From the NCBI RefSeq assembly GCF_014207445.1, contig NZ_JACHEM010000018.1:19942-83941 (forward strand): a stretch of DNA of 64,000 nucleotides, written 5' to 3'. Made by a program: the position numbers and the translations under genes. The notes beneath the pieces are model-generated. The model did no database searches. It was given only the letters and a program-made list of their open reading frames with translations, and was not told the DNA's origin. Shown one piece after another: positions 25,458-33,980 of the stretch. Positions within the stretch are counted from its first letter, which is position 1. Each line of letters begins with the position of its first letter. This stretch comes from Streptomyces candidus. GTDB lineage: Bacteria > Actinomycetota > Actinomycetes > Streptomycetales > Streptomycetaceae.

Positions 25458-26249
25458 TCAGTCGGAGAGCCCCGCGAGGTCCCGCAGCCGACGCGCCTGG
25501 GCCGCCCGCTCCGCGGTGCGCTGCTCGTCGTACGTACGGCCCGCGGCGCCTTGCAGGAGTGCCTTCGTCTCGACGACCGCGTCGCGCGGCGCGGCGAGCA
25601 GGGCGGCGGTCAGGTCCCGCACCGCGCCGTCGAGTTCGGCCGCTGGCACGACGAGGTTGGCCAGGCCCGTGCGTTCGGCCTCCGCCGCGTGGACGAAGCG
25701 GCCGGTCGCACAGATTTCGAGCGCGCGGGCGTACCCGACGAGACTCACCAGGGGGTGCGTGCCCGTCAGGTCCGGCACCAGGCCGAGGCTGGTCTCGCGC
25801 ATGGCGAACTGCACGTCCTCGGCGACGACCCGCAGGTCGCAGGCGAGGGCGAGCTGGAATCCGGCGCCGATCGCATGCCCCTGCACGGCGGCAATGCTGA
25901 TCAGGTCGGGACGCCGCCACCAGGTGAACGCGTCCTGGTACGCGGCGATCTCCGCGTCGAGGTCCGCATCGGAACCACGCGCGAGGTCGAGGAAGGACGG
26001 CTCACCGTCGAAGCCTTCCGGAGTGAACGCCTGCCGGTCGAGACCCGCGGAGAAGGATTTGCCCTCTCCGCGCAGCACGACCACCCGGACATCGCCGGGC
26101 AACGCCCTCCCGGCCTCCGTCAACGCCCGCCACAGAGCGGGGGATTGGGCGTTGCGCTTGGCCGGGTTGGCCAGGGTCACCGTGGCTACGGCGTCCTCGA
26201 CGGTGAGTTGCACGCCGTCTTTGTCGAGTACGGGGTCGAGCGAAGCCAT
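25458..26249 (-). CDS. Enoyl-CoA hydratase/isomerase family protein (crotonase fold)
   Basis: This 263-residue protein has an oxyanion-hole segment KSFSAGLDRQAF, the central AAVQGHAIGAGFQLALACDLRVV, and FAMRETSLGLVPD. Relative to classic hydratase, the first catalytic Glu (GCELA in rat enzyme) is Gln (GFQLA), while the second Glu (RETSLGL) is kept. It may therefore act as an isomerase or on an unusual CoA ester rather than as a standard hydratase. It is monocistronic, with an imperfect palindrome about 35 bp upstream. The exact substrate is unknown. Confidence 0.88.
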   Translation of the reverse strand: MASLDPVLDKDGVQLTVEDAVATVTLANPAKRNAQSPALWRALTEAGRALPGDVRVVVLRGEGKSFSAGLDRQAFTPEGFDGEPSFLDLARGSDADLDAEIAAYQDAFTWWRRPDLISIAAVQGHAIGAGFQLALACDLRVVAEDVQFAMRETSLGLVPDLTGTHPLVSLVGYARALEICATGRFVHAAEAERTGLANLVVPAAELDGAVRDLTAALLAAPRDAVVETKALLQGAAGRTYDEQRTAERAAQARRLRDLAGLSD

Positions 26250-26283
26250 GGGGTGCCTCCGGGGTCGGATACGGTGCCGTCAC

Positions 26284-26303
26284 CACTCAAGCGGACTTAA
26301 GTG
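26284..26303. promoter_or_regulatory. Imperfect palindrome upstream of the crotonase gene
   Basis: CACTCAAG-CGGA-CTTAAGTG is an inverted repeat with one mismatch per arm pair. It lies 35 bp upstream of the start at 26249. Size and position suit a TetR-type operator. It contains the 13-mer also seen at 24655. Confidence 0.45.
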
Positions 26304-26442
26304 ACTGCACAGTAACCACCCGGCCGATCGCGGGAACGACCGGCCCCACACACTGCGACCGCGTACCCGTCCCGTGCGGGGCACGAGGTCCCGTCCGGGT
26401 CGAGCTGCACACGTAAAGCCGGTAACTCCGTACGCGCGGCCG

Positions 26443-26661
26443 TCAGGCGGTTGCCTTCTTGCCCCGTGTCGCTCCGCCGCGTCCGCGCAGCGTCACTCCG
26501 GATTCACTCAGCATCCGGTGGACGAATCCGTAGGAGCGGCCGGTTTCCTCGGCCAGCGCCCGGATGCTCGCACCGGAGTCGTACTTCTTCTTCAGGTCTG
26601 CCGCGAGCTTGTCGCGCGCGGCGCCGGTTACCCGGCTGCCCTTCTTAAGAGTCTCGGCCAC
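26443..26661 (-). CDS. Small helix-turn-helix protein
   Basis: This 72-residue basic protein has KLAADLKKKYDSGASIRALAEETGRSYGFVHRMLSESGV, a clear helix-turn-helix. The N-terminus is Lys-rich and the tail Gly/Arg/Lys-rich (RGRGGATRGKKATA), like small actinobacterial nucleoid or recombinase-type DNA-binding proteins. The GTG at 26661 is chosen because TTGAGGAGGCACGG precedes it; a longer 94-residue form from an ATG at 26727 is possible but has no such site. Its targets are unknown. Confidence 0.8.
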   Translation of the reverse strand: MAETLKKGSRVTGAARDKLAADLKKKYDSGASIRALAEETGRSYGFVHRMLSESGVTLRGRGGATRGKKATA

Positions 26662-27062
26662 CCGTGCCTCCTCAAGGAAGTGCGCTCTGGACTTCTCATG
26701 ATCACCCCTCCCCGGCTTCCTGGCCACCCATTCGGCAAGGTCCGTACAACAAGCTTCGCCGTGGAGGAAGTGACAGCCCCACCCGGATTGGCTTATTCCG
26801 CGTGTCCTTCGCCATAGCGGAAACCGGTCACTCCCGGGAATGTCCAGGTCAGCACCGCGAAACGATCAGTGGCGCGCCGAAGACCCGCCCCGGCACGGGA
26901 CGGGTCTTCGGGGCGGGTGCGCCGCGCCGCGGTACGAGACGCACTCACTCAGATTGAGGATCACGCGTAGGCCGAATGATCCAGCCGAAGTGGATCAGCG
27001 GGACCGCACTGCCAGGTACTTTGCCGCCGGACTGTGCCGGTGCCATGCGGCGGGCGGACCGG
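26662..27062. other. 400-bp gap between HTH and ABC-F genes
   Basis: No gene is supported here. The part near 26662-26850 is relatively AT-rich and probably holds the HTH gene promoter. The part at 26873-26915 is a terminator for the ABC-F gene. Nothing else was recognised. Confidence 0.6.
26873..26915 (-). terminator. Terminator downstream of the ABC-F gene
   Basis: CGAAGACCCG (26878-26887) pairs with CGGGTCTTCG (26901-26910). The stem extends outward by about five more pairs with one mismatch. It is the only strong hairpin between the ABC-F stop (27063) and the HTH gene. Confidence 0.65.
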
Positions 27063-28661
27063 CTACGCCAGGGCCACGAGGTCCGCGTAGTCCGGTCCCC
27101 ACAGGTCCTCGACGCCGTCGGGGAGAAGGATGATCCGCTCCGGCTCCAGCGCGTGGACGGCGCCCTCGTCGTGGGTGACGAGGATGACGGCGCCCTTGTA
27201 CGTGCGCAGCGCGCCGAGGATCTCCTCGCGGCTGGCCGGGTCGAGGTTGTTCGTGGGCTCGTCGAGCAGCAGCACGTTCGCGGACGAGACGACGAGGGTG
27301 GCGAGCGCGAGACGGGTCTTCTCGCCGCCGGAGAGCACCCCGGCCGGCTTGTCGACGTCGTCGCCGGAGAAGAGGAACGAGCCGAGCGTCTTGCGCACCT
27401 CGACCAGGTCGAGATCGGGTGCGGAGGAGCGCATGTTCTCCAGGACGGTGCGGTCCGGGTCGAGCGTCTCGTGCTCCTGGGCGTAGTAGCCCATCTTGAG
27501 GCCGTGGCCCTCGATGACCTGGCCCGTGTCGGGCTTCTCGGCCCCGGCCAGCAGCCTCAGCAGGGTCGTCTTGCCGGCGCCGTTGAGGCCGAGGATGACC
27601 ACCCGGGAGCCCTTGTCGACGGCCAGGTCGACATCGGTGAAGATCTCCAGCGAGCCGTACGACTTGGACAGGCCCTCCGCCATCAGCGGGGTCTTGCCGC
27701 AGGGAGCGGGCTCGGGGAAGCGCAGCTTGGCGACCTTGTCGGAGACCCGGACGGCGTCCAGGCCCGCGAGCATGCGGTCGGCGCGCTTGGCCATGTTCTG
27801 GGCGGCGACGGTCTTGGTGGCCTTGGCGCGCATCTTGTCGGCCTGCGCGTGGAGGACCTTGGCCGTCTTCTCGGCGTTCTGGCGCTCGCGCTTGCGGCGC
27901 TTCTCGTCGGCCTCGCGCTGCTGCTGGTAGAGCTTCCAGCCCATGTTGTAGACGTCGATGGCGGCGCGGTTGGCGTCCAGGTAGAAGACCTTGTTGACGA
28001 CCGTCTCGACCAGCTCCACGTCGTGGGAGATGACGATGAAGCCGCCGCGGTAGTTCTTCAGGTAGTCGCGCAGCCAGACGATGGAGTCGGCGTCGAGGTG
28101 GTTGGTGGGCTCGTCCAGGAGCAGGGTGTCGGCGTCCGAGAAGAGGATCCGGGCCAGTTCGACGCGACGGCGCTGGCCGCCGGAGAGGGTGTGCAGCGGC
28201 TGGCCGAGCACCCGGTCGGGCAGGCCGAGGGCGGCGGCGATGGTGGCGGCCTCCGCCTCGGCGGCGTACCCGCCCTTGGTGAGGAACTCCGTCTCCAGGC
28301 GCTCGTACTTCTTCATCGCCTTCTCGCGGGTGGCGCCCTGCCCGCTGGACATCCGCTCCTCGTTCTCGCGCATCTTGCGCAGGACCGAGTCGAGGTCGCG
28401 GGCGGAGAGGATGCGGTCCTTGGCGAGGACGTCCAGGTCGCCGGTGCGCGGGTCCTGCGGGAGGTAGCCGACCTCACCGGAGGAGGTGATGGTGCCGCCG
28501 GCCGGGGTGCCCTCGCCGGCCAGGCACTTGGTGAGCGTGGTCTTGCCCGCTCCGTTGCGGCCGACGAGTCCGATGCGGTCGCCCTTGGCGATGCGGAAGG
28601 ACGCGTTCTCGATGAGCATGCGGGCGCCGGCGCGCAGCTCGATGCCGGAGGCGGTGATCAC
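27063..28661 (-). CDS. ABC-F family ATPase
   Basis: This 532-residue soluble protein has two ABC ATPase domains and no membrane part. Walker A motifs are GRNGAGKTT (about 34-42) and GLNGAGKTT (about 355), with signatures LSGGQRRRVELA and LSGGEKTRLALA and Walker B LLLDEPTNHLD and LLLDEPTNNLD. The interdomain linker is helical and highly charged (KRRKRERQNAEKTAKVLHAQ). ABC-F proteins act on ribosomes, either as translation factors or in antibiotic resistance; the linker decides, and I cannot tell which here. The GTG start follows AGGAG. Confidence 0.92.
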   Translation of the reverse strand: MITASGIELRAGARMLIENASFRIAKGDRIGLVGRNGAGKTTLTKCLAGEGTPAGGTITSSGEVGYLPQDPRTGDLDVLAKDRILSARDLDSVLRKMRENEERMSSGQGATREKAMKKYERLETEFLTKGGYAAEAEAATIAAALGLPDRVLGQPLHTLSGGQRRRVELARILFSDADTLLLDEPTNHLDADSIVWLRDYLKNYRGGFIVISHDVELVETVVNKVFYLDANRAAIDVYNMGWKLYQQQREADEKRRKRERQNAEKTAKVLHAQADKMRAKATKTVAAQNMAKRADRMLAGLDAVRVSDKVAKLRFPEPAPCGKTPLMAEGLSKSYGSLEIFTDVDLAVDKGSRVVILGLNGAGKTTLLRLLAGAEKPDTGQVIEGHGLKMGYYAQEHETLDPDRTVLENMRSSAPDLDLVEVRKTLGSFLFSGDDVDKPAGVLSGGEKTRLALATLVVSSANVLLLDEPTNNLDPASREEILGALRTYKGAVILVTHDEGAVHALEPERIILLPDGVEDLWGPDYADLVALA

Positions 28662-28730
28662 GGAAGTACTCCTGTGCGGGGTGGGACGGCGGAAGGTGGG
28701 AAACGGGCGGGAGATTCTGCTTCGACGCCG

Positions 28731-28754
28731 CTAATGCGCAAGGAGAAGAGCCAT
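28731..28754 (-). other. Seven-codon mini-ORF in the ABC-F leader
   Basis: On the minus strand ATG GCT CTT CTC CTT GCG CAT TAG encodes MALLLAH. It lies 70 bp upstream of the ABC-F start. TTAGACT about 7-13 nt before the ATG could be a -10 box, which would make the mini-ORF nearly leaderless. Leader peptides control some antibiotic-induced ABC-F genes, so this is a candidate attenuator; it may also be chance. Confidence 0.3.
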
Positions 28755-28764
28755 ACGACCCAGT

Positions 28765-29511
28765 CTAACGGGAGCTCGCAATCCCTTTTCGGGGCCCGGG
28801 GGCCGCCCCGGGCACGGGCCGGTGGAGGGCTTCGTTCCGGCGCGTGCCCGCGGATCTGTTGCCCAGCGGGAGGCGGCCCGGGGTGACGCGGCCGAGGACA
28901 TCGACGGGAACGACCTGGTCGGTCCAGGCGGCGGGTTCCGTGCAGGGCTGCGCCACCAGGAGGACGCGGCTCCTGCGCACCGTACGGGCCGCCGAGAAGG
29001 CACAGCCGGACCGGGCGGGCAGCACCCAGCGGAGATCGCCGTCGGCGGTGCGGTAGGCAGCGATGTGCCGGGGGGTGACGACGGCGAGCATCTCGGCCGC
29101 GGGGTCGAGCGGCTGGAGGACGCCGGTGGCGCGGCCGTCGAAGCCGGGGATCGCGCGGTGCCAGCGGACCGGACGGCCGTCGGCCCTGGGGGTGTCGGTG
29201 ACCAGTCCGTCGCTCCAGAGGGTGAAGGCGTGTCCGGACGCGGGGCGTACGTCCAGGGGGCGGCGCCCCGTACGGGTGTACGTCCACCGCACGCGCCCGG
29301 TGGCTTTCTCGTGCGCCTCGACGGCCCGGTGCCGGATGCGGACGGCGGGGGCCGGGCCGGGGGCGGTGACCGGCGCGTGGACGGTGAGCAGGTCGCCGTA
29401 GGGGGCGGGGCGGGCCTGGCGGGCGGCGGTGAGCAGGGGGACCGCGAGGGCGGCGGCCAGGACGGGGGCCAGCAGACGCGAGAGGCGGCGGCTCGGGCGG
29501 GGTCGGAGCAT
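28765..29511 (-). CDS. Exported PQQ-like beta-propeller protein
   Basis: This 248-residue protein starts with a basic N-terminus and hydrophobic core (RLLAPVLAAALAVPLLTAA), suggesting a signal peptide or membrane anchor. Repeats such as EKATGRVRWTYTRTGRRPLDV, GRPVRWHRAIPG and YRTADGDLRWVLPA carry the G..RW pattern of PQQ-type propeller blades. Two Cys residues (in SGCAFSA and QPCTEPA) could pair. Only about four blades fit, so it is a partial propeller. No enzyme activity is evident. The upstream ribosome-binding site is weak. Confidence 0.7.
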   Translation of the reverse strand: MLRPRPSRRLSRLLAPVLAAALAVPLLTAARQARPAPYGDLLTVHAPVTAPGPAPAVRIRHRAVEAHEKATGRVRWTYTRTGRRPLDVRPASGHAFTLWSDGLVTDTPRADGRPVRWHRAIPGFDGRATGVLQPLDPAAEMLAVVTPRHIAAYRTADGDLRWVLPARSGCAFSAARTVRRSRVLLVAQPCTEPAAWTDQVVPVDVLGRVTPGRLPLGNRSAGTRRNEALHRPVPGAAPGPRKGIASSR

Positions 29512-29720
29512 GGAGCGGAACGTATCGGCGCACGACCGGTGCGGGGGACGGGAGAGGGGGCGACACGGCGGGGCGGCGGGCCGGCGGTCCCCCGTTCGGC
29601 GGTGTGCTCCGGGGGCAGGAGAAGCGCGTAACGGAGTGAATGGGCTGATACTCGGCGCAGGGCGGCGGATCGCCGTCGCCGCCCGGCCGATGCAGCGCGA
29701 GCAGAGGGTGGTGTGGCCCC

Positions 29721-30611
29721 GTGCAGTTCGACGACGACGCCAGTCTGGACACCTCGGAGGTCCGGGACGTGCGCGGAAGCCGCATTCCCGGTGGCAGGGC
29801 CACGATCGGCGGAGGCATCGTCGGCTTCATCGCGCTGATCATGGGAGTGCTGTTCGGGGTGGGTCCGGATCAGCTGGGGCTGTCCTCCGACGAGGAGGAT
29901 CCCGTCGCGGCGCCGTCCTCGCAGGCCCAGGTGCAGCAGGCCTGCCGGACCGGCCGGGACGCGAACACCAGGGACGACTGCCGGATCCTCGGCGTGGTCA
30001 ACAGCGTGCAGGACTTCTGGCGGCAGGAGTTCGCGCGGCGGGACGCGACGTACGGGCCGGCGAAGACGGTGTTCTTCACCGACCGGGTCGGCACCGCGTG
30101 CGGCGCGGCCACCTCGGCCGTCGGCCCCTTCTACTGCCCCGGCGACAAGCAGGTCTACCTGGATCTGGGGTTCTTCGACGAGCTCCGGACGAAATTCGGC
30201 TCCAGCGGCGGCCCCTTCGCGCAGGCCTACGTGGTGGCGCACGAGTACGGACACCACATCCAGAACCGGATGGGGACTCTCGCCCGCTCGCAGGACGGAC
30301 GGCAGGGCGCGGACAGCAACGCGGTGCGGGTGGAGCTCCAGGCGGACTGCTACGCCGGGGTGTGGGCCAAGCACGCGACCCGCACGCCGGACGACAAGAC
30401 CGGCAAACCCTTGATCACGAAGCTGACCGACGAGGACATCAGGGACGGCCTCGACGCGGCGGCGGCGGTCGGCGACGACCGGATCCAGGAGAAGTTCCAG
30501 GGGCGGGTGACGCCGGAGACCTGGACGCACGGGTCGGCGGCCCAGCGGCAGCAGTGGTTCTACACGGGCTTCGAGACGGGCGACATGGCGCGCTGCAACA
30601 CCTTCCGCTGA
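29721..30611 (+). CDS. Neutral zinc metallopeptidase, YpfJ/KPN_02809 family
   Basis: This 296-residue membrane-anchored protein has an N-terminal cytosolic Arg/Gly-rich stretch, one transmembrane helix at about 31-48, and an extracytoplasmic domain with the zinc motif HEYGHH at 174-179. ELQADCYAGVWA near 210 holds the third ligand Glu. Paired Cys residues (75 with 87; 127 with 139) suggest disulfides. The family is conserved but its physiological substrates are not established. The GTG start follows a GAGGG-containing site. Monocistronic. Confidence 0.9.
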   Translation: MQFDDDASLDTSEVRDVRGSRIPGGRATIGGGIVGFIALIMGVLFGVGPDQLGLSSDEEDPVAAPSSQAQVQQACRTGRDANTRDDCRILGVVNSVQDFWRQEFARRDATYGPAKTVFFTDRVGTACGAATSAVGPFYCPGDKQVYLDLGFFDELRTKFGSSGGPFAQAYVVAHEYGHHIQNRMGTLARSQDGRQGADSNAVRVELQADCYAGVWAKHATRTPDDKTGKPLITKLTDEDIRDGLDAAAAVGDDRIQEKFQGRVTPETWTHGSAAQRQQWFYTGFETGDMARCNTFR

Positions 30612-30718
30612 GCCCCTGCTGGCGGCGTGGGCGCTGGTCGGCGCGATTGTCGGTGCCGCCTGCAAGACTGTGTCACAGGTCACATCATGCGACGCGCACG
30701 GATCGAGGGGTGAGTGAC

Positions 30719-31120
30719 ATGACCGACGTACCGAGCATGTACCCGAGCCTGCTGTACCGGGACGCGAAAGCGGCGATCGAGCTGCTGACCGGCGCCTTCG
30801 GCTTCACGAGGGGCCCGGTGTACGAGGGCGAGGGCGGCACCGTGGAGCACGCCGAGCTGAGCTTCGGCAACGGCACGGTGATGCTGGGCAGCAAGGGCCG
30901 CGGCGGCCAGTTCGACGAGGCGATGGCGGATTCGGGCCCGTCGAGCGTGTACGTGGTGGTGCCCGACGTGGATGCCCACCACAAGCACGCCGCGGAGCGC
31001 GGGGCGGAGATCCTCATGCCGCCCACGGACCAGGACTACGGCTCGCGGGACTACATGGCCCGCGACCCGGAGGGCAACATCTGGGCCTTCGGAACGTACG
31101 TGCCGGGGGCGCATCGCTGA
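30719..31120 (+). CDS. VOC family protein (glyoxalase/bleomycin-resistance fold)
   Basis: This 133-residue protein has paired beta-alpha-beta-beta-beta units: YPSLLYRDAKAAIELLTGAFGF and SVYVVVPDVDAHHKHAAERGAEIL, ending in the family-typical DYGSRDYMARDPEGNIWAFGTY. The VOC superfamily includes metal-dependent dioxygenases, isomerases and drug-binding proteins. The conserved closing Glu/Asp pattern is present, but no specific substrate can be named. The ATG at 30719 is preceded by GAGGGG. It stands alone between two unrelated genes. Confidence 0.85.
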   Translation: MTDVPSMYPSLLYRDAKAAIELLTGAFGFTRGPVYEGEGGTVEHAELSFGNGTVMLGSKGRGGQFDEAMADSGPSSVYVVVPDVDAHHKHAAERGAEILMPPTDQDYGSRDYMARDPEGNIWAFGTYVPGAHR

Positions 31121-31149
31121 GCCCCCGGCAGGCGTGCGCGTACCTCGCC

Positions 31150-32547
31150 CTACGCCCCGCCGGTGTGCACCTGGAACGCCGCGCGGCGCACCGCCTTCGC
31201 GAGGGCGGGGTCGGGGTGGGCTGCGGCAAGCGCGACCAGTACCTGCACGGTGCGCGGGTGGCCTACGGCACGCACCTCGTCGAGCAGGGCGGGCACGGTG
31301 CCCTGGACCGCCGATTCGAGGTGCCGGACCAGCAGTTCGCTCTCGCCGTGGTCGGCGACGGCCGCGGCGGTGTCCACCCACAGCCAGGTGGACTCCTCGC
31401 GGGTGAGCAGGTCGTGGGCGTCCTCGGGGTCGACTCCCTCGTGCTCGGCGAGCCACAGCAGGGCGTACGGGCGCAGCGCCTGCTCGTCTGCGGCGGCGCG
31501 CACCTCGGCCTCGGCGGGCGCGCCCACCACCCGCAGCGCCTCGAAGGCGAGACCGCGCAGCAGGGCGTCCTCGCCGCGGGCCACTTCGAGGAGTTCGAGG
31601 ACCGCGCTGCCCACGGTGCGGGCGGCCAGCCAGGCGCGGTACTCGGCACGGGCCGGGCCCGGGGTGAGCCGGGCGCAGCCGCTGAGCATGGCGTCGGCGG
31701 ACTGCTCGATGTTCCCGGCGGGGCTCTGCGCGGCCACGCAGATCTGCTCCAGCTTGACCCAGACCGCCCAGCTGCCGAGCGGGGTCAGGGTGGCCTGGCC
31801 CTCGCCGAGGGTCAGGGCGCCGACGGAGGCGAGGCCTTCCAGGGCCCAGTCGAGGAGGGAGGACAGCGGTGCGGGCGCGGAGTGCGCGGCGGACTGGGCG
31901 GGGATGCCGTGCAGGTGCGGCGGCACCTCGCAGCGCTCCTCGTGCAGCTCGGCGACGCGCTGCTGGAGCAGGTCGAGCAGCGCCGGTACGAGGACGGGCC
32001 CGGCCGAGAGCTGAAGGAGGGAGAGCACCTGGGGGACGGACTCCACGACCTCCGCGACGGTGACCGGGGTGATGCCCTCGGGCGCCGGGTGGACGATCGA
32101 CCAGGCGTCGAACAGGGCGACCCAGCCGCGCAGTACGGCGGCGTCGTCACGGTCCCAGGCGCGCAGCCGCCAGCCGGGGCGGGCGCTGGCGCCGTGGATC
32201 TCGACGAGTCCGGCGAGCCGGGCCCGGTCCCATCCCGCGCGGACCTTGGCCTCGGTGAGACGCAGGGCCTCGGCGGCACGTTCGGCGGAGGCGGCGGAGA
32301 GTGTGCCGGCCTGGCCGGGCCGCGGGGCGGCGCCACGGGCCCGCTCAGTGTCGGCCCAGCGGGCGATGCGGGCGGCGTCCGCGAGCACCTCCCGGGCGTG
32401 ACGGGCCAGTTCCGCCTGGGCGGGGGTCCCCTCTGGGGGGCGGGGTGCCGGGCGGGTACGCCGGTTCGACACGGCCCGTCGGGCTGTGGCGAGGGGTCGC
32501 GGGCGGACAAGTCGGAGTCTGGAGTCGCGCGGTGTACGGGACGTCAC
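31150..32547 (-). CDS. Large helical-repeat protein of unknown function
   Basis: This 465-residue soluble protein is almost entirely helical and rich in Ala, Leu, Glu and Arg. An N-terminal basic tail with RLVRPRPLATARRAVSNRRTR is followed by a region resembling a winged helix (SAASAERAAEALRLTEAKVRAGWDRARLAGLVEIHG). The C-terminal half shows HEAT-like helical pairs (ALLRGLAFEALRVVGAPAEAEV, ALLDEVRAVGHPRTVQVLVALAAAHPDPALAKAV). No catalytic motif is seen. I recall similar proteins only as conserved streptomycete hypotheticals. The GTG at 32547 starts just before the conserved basic tail. A role as a protein-interaction scaffold is inference. Confidence 0.7.
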   Translation of the reverse strand: MTSRTPRDSRLRLVRPRPLATARRAVSNRRTRPAPRPPEGTPAQAELARHAREVLADAARIARWADTERARGAAPRPGQAGTLSAASAERAAEALRLTEAKVRAGWDRARLAGLVEIHGASARPGWRLRAWDRDDAAVLRGWVALFDAWSIVHPAPEGITPVTVAEVVESVPQVLSLLQLSAGPVLVPALLDLLQQRVAELHEERCEVPPHLHGIPAQSAAHSAPAPLSSLLDWALEGLASVGALTLGEGQATLTPLGSWAVWVKLEQICVAAQSPAGNIEQSADAMLSGCARLTPGPARAEYRAWLAARTVGSAVLELLEVARGEDALLRGLAFEALRVVGAPAEAEVRAAADEQALRPYALLWLAEHEGVDPEDAHDLLTREESTWLWVDTAAAVADHGESELLVRHLESAVQGTVPALLDEVRAVGHPRTVQVLVALAAAHPDPALAKAVRRAAFQVHTGGA

Positions 32548-32747
32548 GTGCAGCAGTGTCTCCGCTGACTGCCCGAAAGCCCAAACGGAATGTCGCGCAC
32601 CGCCCACGGAGCGGCGTCGGATCTGCTACGAGGCGCCTGTCCGGACGGGGCCGGCCGGTGCGCGACCGGCTGCGGGGCCTGCGCCCCGGCGGCGCGGACG
32701 GCCGCGCGGGGCACGCGTCCCGGTTGCCCCGCCCCTGCCCGGGGCCG

Positions 32748-33890
32748 CTACATGAGAGGGGTGAGGAACCGCCGTAGTACCTCTTCGTAGCCGGCCGGGT
32801 CGGCGTTCCACATCGCCGCATGGGCGGCATCCGGAACGGTGTGCAGGGTGACCAGGCCGGGCCGGGCGTGCGCGAGCGCGCGGGACGGCCCCCAGGGGGC
32901 TACGGTGTCGGCCGGCCCGTGAAAGATCAGCGTCGGGACGCGCAGCCCGTCGGGGTCGGCCGCCGCGCTCAGCCGGTCGCCGTGCGGTCCGGTGCTGCCC
33001 TGCGCGGCGCGCACCACGAGCGGCAGCAGAGCGCCGGGGGTGCGCCGGGCCCGGGCCAGGGCGCGCACGGTGGCCTCCCAGTCGAGCACCGGGGAGTCGA
33101 GGACGAGCCCGCTCACGAGGTGGCGGACGGAGGAGGACGTCGCCGCGCGCAGCGCCATCGCGGCGCCGGTGGACCAGCCGTACAGGATGACCCGGTCGGC
33201 GCCGTGGCGCACCGCGTGCCGGATCGCGGCGTCCAGGTCGCGCCACTCCGAGTCGCCGAGGTGGCCGAGGCCGTCGGGCGAACGGGGTGCGCCCGCGTCG
33301 CCCCGGTAGGCGAGGTCGAGCACGGGCATGCGGTGGCGGTGCAGAAACGCCAGGACGTTGAGCGGGTGCTCGCGGGTCGCGTCGAGGCCGTGCACGGTGA
33401 TCACCCAGGTGGCGCGGGATCCGGGTACGAACCAGGCGGGCAGCGCCCCGAGTTCCCCCATGACGTCCGTGTGCTCGAAGTCGAGGCCGAGCGCGCTGCC
33501 CGGATCGCCGGTGTGGACGTACGGGGTGAGCCGGACCTTCGTCCCCGGTTCGAGGGAGCCGAGGGTGACGCGCTTCAGGCGGCGTACGACCGTGTCGGCC
33601 TCGTGCGGGACCTCTTCAAGGACCGGGCCGACGACGGCGTGGACGCGTTCGCCGTCCGCTCCGGTGCCCTCCAGTCCGTACACGCCGGACTGGAGCGTGG
33701 TCAGGTCCCGGGTCAGGGTGATCCGGCCGGGCGCCGTGGAGTGCACGGTGACGCCGGGGTCGCCGGGCGGGGGCCGTCGGGGCGAGGCCTTGAGGGCCGC
33801 GGCGCCGGCGTACCGGGCGGCGGCGACCGTGGCGGCGCCGATGCCGATGAGGGTGGTGACGGCCGCTGCCGTCGCTTTAGCCGGGTGCAC
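32748..33890 (-). CDS. Alpha/beta hydrolase, membrane-anchored
   Basis: This 380-residue protein has an N-terminal hydrophobic segment (about 8-33) that is a signal anchor, a strand-rich region to about 160, then an alpha/beta hydrolase domain. The nucleophile motif is GWSTGA (Ser near 249), with a candidate acid in FHGPADTVAP and the His in PDAAHAAM. The oxyanion segment is TVHGLDATREHPL. Homologues are actinobacterial esterase-like proteins of unknown substrate. The GTG start is 34 codons before the first conserved block. Monocistronic. Confidence 0.85.
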   Translation of the reverse strand: MHPAKATAAAVTTLIGIGAATVAAARYAGAAALKASPRRPPPGDPGVTVHSTAPGRITLTRDLTTLQSGVYGLEGTGADGERVHAVVGPVLEEVPHEADTVVRRLKRVTLGSLEPGTKVRLTPYVHTGDPGSALGLDFEHTDVMGELGALPAWFVPGSRATWVITVHGLDATREHPLNVLAFLHRHRMPVLDLAYRGDAGAPRSPDGLGHLGDSEWRDLDAAIRHAVRHGADRVILYGWSTGAAMALRAATSSSVRHLVSGLVLDSPVLDWEATVRALARARRTPGALLPLVVRAAQGSTGPHGDRLSAAADPDGLRVPTLIFHGPADTVAPWGPSRALAHARPGLVTLHTVPDAAHAAMWNADPAGYEEVLRRFLTPLM

Positions 33891-33980
33891 CGCTCCAGTG
33901 TCCGCACGGCGGGACGGAACTGCCAGTGGGCGCGGCCGGTGGAGGCCGATCCCGCTTTCCGGGACCGGCCTGCCGGGAGG

